A DNA stretch of 64,000 nt from Ceratotherium simum simum (taxonomy: Eukaryota; Chordata; Mammalia; Perissodactyla; Rhinocerotidae): contig NW_004454170.1 in assembly GCF_000283155.1 (NCBI RefSeq), positions 16,286,696-16,350,695 of the forward strand, given 5' to 3'. The position numbers and the translations under genes are program-made. The notes beneath the pieces are model-generated. The model was not told the origin of the DNA. It saw only the letters and a program-made list of their open reading frames with translations, and searched no databases. Each line of letters begins with the position of its first letter. The first letter of the stretch is position 1. Below are positions 58,720 to 64,000 of this stretch, in pieces.

Positions 58720-58839
58720 ATATCATACCTACTATAAGGTGCATAAAATCCTAAGTATATAGCCTGATTAATTTTTTACAAATTGAACACACCTATGCAA
58801 CCACCAGCCAGGTAAAGAGGCCTTTAAGAGGCCTAGCTG

Positions 58840-59130
58840 CTGCTTCTGTTGCTTTGGAAATCCAGCCATCAGGCTGAAGGACTCCTAATGATGGGCTAGA
58901 CTTGGGCTAGTCTTGGGCTAGACTCCTAATGATGAGACACCATGTAGAGAGAGAGGGGGGACTGCTTGGAGAGGCAGAGAGGAGCCAGATGGTGAGTGAA
59001 GCTTTCTTAGAACTTCTAGCCCAACCTCTAGCTGCATGCAGCTGAGTGAGTGACCCCAGCCTTTGCTACATGGGACACAAAAACTGCCCGGCTGAGTCCT
59101 GCCTGATTTCCTGACCCAGAGAATTGTGAA
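58840..59130 (+). mobile_element. Partial MaLR-like LTR
   Basis: 'gagtgaccccagcctttgct', 'cccggctgagtcctgcctga' and 'cctgacccagagaattgtga' fit the 3' half of an MLT-type LTR. It includes a short internal repeat of 'gactcctaatgatg' and 'cttgggctag' at 58880-58935. Moderate confidence. Confidence 0.45.
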
Positions 59131-60130
59131 AGAGTTGCATTGTTTTTCTTTTTATACATCATATTATTTTCATATCATCTCAAACTTAAAGAAAAGTTGC
59201 AAATACACTACAAAGAACTCTGTCCTAAATCATTTGAGAGTTAAGTTGCTGACTTGATGCCCTAACACTAGGAACACTTTACAAATTCATAACCACAATA
59301 CAACTATCAAAATCAGGAAATTAACACTTATGATCTCCTTTATAGGAAACAAATTCAATCCAGAATTACCTATTACATGTACTTGTGATGTCTCTTTAGA
59401 CTCCTTCAGTCCCAAACAGTGCCTTAGTCTTTCCTTGACTTTCACGACCTTGATATTTTTGAGAATTACTGGCAAGTTGTTTTATAGAATGTCCTTCAAC
59501 TTGCATTTGTCTGAGATTTCTTTATGATTTCAGGTATTACACCTTTGTGAGGAACCTCACAGAAGTAATGCTCTGTTTTTCTCATTCCATCCAATCCAAG
59601 TGCACAGAATTTTGATTAAGGTGATATCTGCCAAGATTCTCCATTTTACAGTTATTCTTTTCCTCTTTGTCATTAAGTATTTTGTAAAGCAGTACTTGGA
59701 GACTATGTAAAGTTTCACCAAACCTTCAATTATTCATTTATTAATTTATGTTAGTATGGACTCATGGATCCATAACCTGTTACAAGCATTATTTTTTTGC
59801 TCAAATAGTACCAATTTAGGCCAACAGGAACTCTCTTCAAATTGACACCTGTGTCCTTTTAACACATCCCCCTCATTCTTTGAGTATTCCCTCTCTGTCT
59901 GGCATAATAAAATATTTCAGGGTCATTTTTTACTTTCCCTGCACCAATTCTGGAACCAGCCATTTTTATAAGGAGTCCTGAATCCTTTTAGTGGAGAATG
60001 GTATTTAGAAGCCAAATTCTGGACAGTTGGTGTGCTCGTTGCTATTGGCGGGGGTGGAGGGGGGGTTGCTCCAGACCATAATTAGGGAATGTATGTATGT
60101 TATATCTATATTAATTTCCATTTCCGTCTA
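59131..60130. mobile_element. Old L1M-type non-coding sequence
   Basis: 'agtatggactcatggatcca', 'gttacaagcattattttttt', 'tgtcctttta', 'ctggaaccagccatttttat', 'gtggagaatggtatttagaa' match a known old L1M non-coding region. Orientation was not determined with certainty. Confidence 0.5.
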
Positions 60131-61094
60131 TGTACACTGTAATCCATGAGTTCACACCAATACTTCTAATTCTAATCCAATACAAAGTGTTCATTCTAGT
60201 TTTCTCCTTTTCCATATGTGTAACTCCCTTCAAAAAATCAGGAAACTGGCACCCATCATTGTTAATATGTTTTGTTATTTTTATGTATTATATTTGTATT
60301 TTATGTATTATATTTTTATGTATTATTTCCCATTGCTTCTGCCATGCTTAACTTGTTCAAGGAATAGCAATAAGTCCAGTATAGGCAGGAATGGGCGGGA
60401 GCAAAAGGAAAGTGGTAGAAGATGAAATCAGCATTATGTCACTAGTATCCTAATACTGAATCTTCATTCTGATTCCACGATAAAACAGAATAGGTATTAT
60501 ATAAATATTAGTTAAGTCTAACTTAAGTGAAAGGTGATCTTATACAAGAACTTCAGCTTCAGTCATGTACATTTTTTATTTCTTGTGTTTTGTCTTATTC
60601 ATCTATGTATGCTTCACAATATTTACCTAGCACATAGCAGGTTCCTCATATTTTTTTTATTATTTAATTTAAAATTTAATAAATTTAACTTCTTTTTAAA
60701 AAATACAATTGAATATTTTTATTTTCTAAATAAGTATTGACTGAATTTTTTTCATAAAGGAAATAATGATTTGCAGTATTTCAGAGGAAACTGGCTTATT
60801 TTTATATATTCTTAAGGTTTTCTTTTTTAAGCATTCTATTGTTTTAAATATGTAGCTTAGACTCTTAAAAATAATATTTCCTTCCCCCAAAAAATCAATA
60901 TATTTATTTTTTCCTATTTGGCAAACATTGATTTGGGGCTTCCAAGGTTTATAATAGAATGAAAATCAACCCACACCATTCTCAAGAATTAAAATTAACA
61001 CACACCTTATTGCATTCATCTTTTTGGATCTCTTTTCAGAATAACTATGTAACATCTTCTTAATGCTATACCTTGGTGAGCAGATGTATTTTGT
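60131..61094. other. AT-rich intergenic sequence
   Basis: No gene recognised. A 3-unit repeat of 'tttatgtattatattt'-like sequence occurs near 60278-60325. Confidence 0.4.
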
Positions 61095-61625
61095 AGAGTA
61101 TAATAATAGGGTCCAGTCAGGAAATGGAAACCACCCTAAGACCTATGAACAAAGGGACTTTAATACAAAGGATTGGGTATGTAGGTGACAGAGGCATTGA
61201 GAAGCCTCCTAGGGATAGGGTGGCAGCCCAGGTATTAGCAGGGGCAATGGGTGAGGAGCTCTTACCAGAGCCTGGAGGCCAGGGCCACACAGCAGGGGGA
61301 TAGAACTACAGTAGGGAGTGCCCAGTGGGGACTAGGACCTCAGAGGAGAGGGCGTCCAGTAGGGACTGCAGCCACAGAGAAGGCACAGTAACTGCTGGAG
61401 ATATCACCTGAAGCAGAGTAAGAAAGAGAAAACTACCTTGGCTTCTCCCTTCCCCCTACCTTCCAGTCTTTTGCCAGTGCCTCCCATTTGGATGAACCTA
61501 ACAGGAGCAGTTAGCAAGGGAGCCTGGAAATGTAATTCCCTGCGATACAGAGCAGAGCAGGGGAACAGAGAAAAACGGATGTGAGAACAAACAGCATGTG
61601 TGACACAGAGTGGGTTTCTTAGCTT
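61095..61625. mobile_element. Old mammalian repeat, family not named
   Basis: 'ggtccagtcaggaaatggaa', 'gactttaatacaaaggattg', 'gtgcctcccatttggatgaa', 'gggagcctggaaatgtaatt' are recurrent mammalian repeat phrases. I cannot assign the class from memory. Confidence 0.45.
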
Positions 61626-61838
61626 TTATTTTCAGGAAAATAAGTTAATAGTGACTTTATGAAACAATAATAATGCCTCATGGGATTTAAAAATATACCG
61701 AAAATTAAAGTACATAATGATAGCTGCACATAAGGCAGTAAGAGGGAAAATGGGCATCAAATGTTCTAAGGCCCTTCCATTATCCGGGAAGAAGTAAAAG
61801 TTATGATTTGTATTAGAAACTTTAAAAGGTCAACAATG
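61626..61838 (+). mobile_element. Old L1M inter-ORF region (left part)
   Basis: 'gcccttccattatccgggaa' and 'ataatgatagctgcacataa' belong to the region between ORF1 and ORF2 of L1M. It continues at 62629 after the L1 insertion. Confidence 0.65.
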
Positions 61839-62610
61839 GCTCAACATCACTAATCACTAGGGAGATGCAAATCAAAACCAAATGGGATCTCATTTCACAC
61901 CCATTAAGATGGCTATTACCAAAAAACCCAGAAAATAACAAGTGTTGGTAGGATGTGGAGAAATTGGAACCCTGTGCATTGTTGGTAGAAATGTAAAATG
62001 GTGCAGCCACTACGGAAACAGTATGAAGTTTTTGCAAAAAGTTAAAGATAGAATTACCATATGATCCAGCAATTCCACTTCTGGGTATATACCGAAAGGA
62101 ATTGAAAGCAGACCCGAAGAGATATTTGTATACCGATGTTCATAGTGGCACTATTCACAATAGCCAAAAGGTGGAAGCAATGTAAGTGTCCATCAATAGA
62201 TGAATAGATAAACAAAATGTGATATATGCATAAAATGGAATTATTCAGCCCTAAAAAGGAAATTCTGATACATGCTGCAACATGGATGAACTTTGAATCT
62301 ATTAAGTGAAATAAGCCAGACACAAAAGGACAAATGCTGTATGCTTTCACATAAATGAGGTACCTAGAGTAGTCAAATTAGTAGAAATGGAAAGTAGAAT
62401 GGTGGTTTCCAGGGACTGAGGGGAGGGAAGAATGGGAGTTACTATTTAATGGGCACAGAATTTCAGTTTGGGAAGATAAAAAAAGTTCTAGAGATAGAGG
62501 TGATGGTTGTACAACAATGTGAATGTACTTAATGCCACTGAACTGTACACTTAAAAATGATTAAAATGGTAAATTTTATGTTATGTATATTGTACCACAA
62601 TAAAAAAAAA
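61839..62610 (+). mobile_element. 5'-truncated L1 3' end inserted in L1M
   Basis: Sense L1 ORF2 C-terminal region plus 3' UTR: 'gggagatgcaaatcaaaacc', 'gatgtggagaaattggaacc', 'accatatgatccagcaattc', then 'gaatgtacttaatgccactg', 'aactgtacacttaaaaatga' and a poly(A). The 18-base duplication tttaaaaggtcaacaatg (61821-61838) and its one-mismatch copy (62611-62628) mark the insertion. L1MB-like by 3' UTR. Confidence 0.92.
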
Positions 62611-62628
62611 TTTAAAAAGTCAACAATG

Positions 62629-63518
62629 CATGTTTTAATCCCTAGGATAACCACTAGAAGAATAGTAAAAGAATATATAACCAGCAAGCTATTTGAGGGG
62701 AAAAATGAAATTTAAAAAAAAACCTTAATCCAAAAGAAGGTAAGACAGAAGAGAAAAAGGAACACAAAATGGGTCAGGGAAATTGAAAACAAGTAATAAG
62801 ATGGTATATTTAAACCCAGATGTAAGAACATTAAATGTAAATTGACTGAATCCTGGAATTACATGGCAAAGATTCACACATTGGATTTTTGAAAAAAGTG
62901 TAATTACATGCTGCTTATAAGAGACACACCTTAACTATATATGGAATGGTTGAAAGTAAAAGGATGTTAAAAGATGAACCATACCCTAACCAAAAGAAAG
63001 CTAATGTAGCTGCTTTAATATTACACAAAGTAGACTTTAAGGCAAGAAATATTACCCCACAAAAAGAGGAACATTTTGTAAAGATAAAAGAGGAAATCTA
63101 CCAAAAAGATACTACAATTCTAAATATGAATGTAACTAACACCATACCTTCAACATGTAAAAAGCAAAATTTGGGATAAATAAAAAGAGGAACAGACAAA
63201 TCTTCAACTATAATGGGCTATTTTGATGCAGCTCTCTCAGTAACTGGTGGAACAAGCAGACAAAAAAATCAGTAAAGATAGAGAAAGTTTGAACAACACA
63301 GCAAACACACTTGACAGAATTGATATTTATAGACCACTCTACCCAACAGCTGCAAAATACACATTCTTTTCAAGCGCACATGGAACATTTACCAAAATTG
63401 ACTATACACTAGGCCATAAAGCAAATCTCAATAAATTTCAGAAATCTGAAATCACAGAGTATGCTTTCTGACCATAGAGACATAATGCTAAAAATCAATA
63501 ACTAAAAGATTTCCAAAT
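62629..63518 (+). mobile_element. Old L1M ORF2 endonuclease region (right part)
   Basis: The frames at 62946-63179 and 63247-63471 keep phrases of the L1 ORF2 endonuclease: VAALILHKVDFKARNI, then RIDIYRPLYPTAAKYTFFS, SAHGTFTKIDYTLGHK and LNKFQKSEI. It is broken by stops and is interrupted on the right by a younger L1. Confidence 0.85.
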
Positions 63519-64000
63519 AGAGGAGGGAAGTCAAGATGGCGGCGCAGGCAGACTCTGAACTCACCTCCTCCCGTGGACACAGCCAATTTACAACTACTTG
63601 TGGAAAATTACTCCAGAGACAGAACTGAAAACTGGATGAGAGGAACTCCTGCAACAACGGACAATCCTAATTGAGGTGGAAGAAGCAGAAACTCCCTTCT
63701 AGAGAGGAAAAACGCCACCTTCACCACACAGCGCCTCACGGCCCCCCGGGAGCAGCCCACAGGTACGCAGCCTCCCTGGAGGAGAGGGGCCCTGAGCCGG
63801 GAGCGCCCCAGCTGTGGGCATTTTGTGGACCCAGCACAATCGAGACGAGTGGCATGATATCTGACTTTGCCTGCTACTAAAACATTGGGGAGTACCCCCA
63901 GAAAAGCTGGTTCACAAAGAAACAAAAACCGGCTCTTAAAGGGCCCGCGCGCAAACTCACCCATTTCAGAAAGCATCCTAAAATCACCAGAAAGAAAGGT
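63519..64000 (+). mobile_element. 5' UTR of a younger L1, running off the window
   Basis: Begins 'gaggagggaagtcaagatgg', the 5' end typical of mammalian L1. A YY1-type site AAGATGGCGGC is at 63533-63543. The following sequence is GC- and CpG-rich, unlike the surrounding old L1M. ORF1 is not reached, so whether the element is full length or coding cannot be seen. Low decay of CpG suggests it is much younger than its host sequence. Confidence 0.85.

Noticed and set aside
60000..64000. Expected SHCBP1L 5' exon, from human gene order
   Set aside because: No coding exon or CpG island of a host gene is visible; the only CpG-rich DNA there is the L1 5' UTR.

Overview
The window is nuclear DNA from a placental mammal, almost certainly an odd-toed ungulate (horse, rhinoceros or tapir group). 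The main evidence is about sixteen copies of the tRNA-headed ERE SINE family, most with poly(A) tails and perfect or near-perfect target-site duplications. The background is ordinary mammalian: MIR, L2, old L1M, Tigger and hAT MITEs, MaLR and ERVL elements. Horse and rhinoceros cannot be told apart from the sequence alone.

Only one conventional protein-coding exon is recognised: exon 1 of LAMC1 (laminin gamma-1) on the minus strand, coding 21422-21836, ending in a consensus GTAAGC splice donor. It lies in a CpG island (about 21.4-22.9 kb) interrupted by a 267-base run of N (22224-22490) that falls where the 5' UTR or promoter should be. Positions 1-21421 are therefore LAMC1 intron 1. Positions from about 22.5 kb to 64 kb are upstream flanking DNA with no further host exon recognised. 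From memory of human gene order, SHCBP1L should be the next gene on that side, but no exon of it was found.

Layout: 0-20.5 kb, intron 1 with an old L1, several EREs, L2/MIR debris, a Tigger-type and a hAT-type MITE. 20.54-20.68 kb, a 140-base open segment with consensus splice acceptor and donor on the LAMC1 strand (best candidate novelty). 21.4-22.9 kb, exon 1 and CpG island. 24.05-24.7 kb, two head-to-tail EREs sharing one target sequence three times. 26.7-31 kb, L1 remnants, mostly antisense. 31.4-34.3 kb, MIR pair, EREs and a MaLR LTR. 36.2-43.9 kb, a decayed class I endogenous retrovirus with two 517-base LTRs, sitting inside an older LTR. 44-47.9 kb, L2/MIR/ERE. 47.96-54.96 kb, a broken ERVL element (gag, RT, RNase H, integrase, dUTPase) split by a DNA transposon, an L1 that itself carries an ERE, and another old repeat. 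55-63.5 kb, old L1M sequence, a second SINE family and a truncated L1 with an 18-base duplication. 63.52 kb to the end, the CpG-rich 5' UTR of a younger L1 that runs out of the window.

No CRISPR array, operon, bacterial element or true tRNA/rRNA gene is present. I found no multi-gene system; the points worth checking are the candidate exon, the local duplications, the nested insertions and the L1 5' end.
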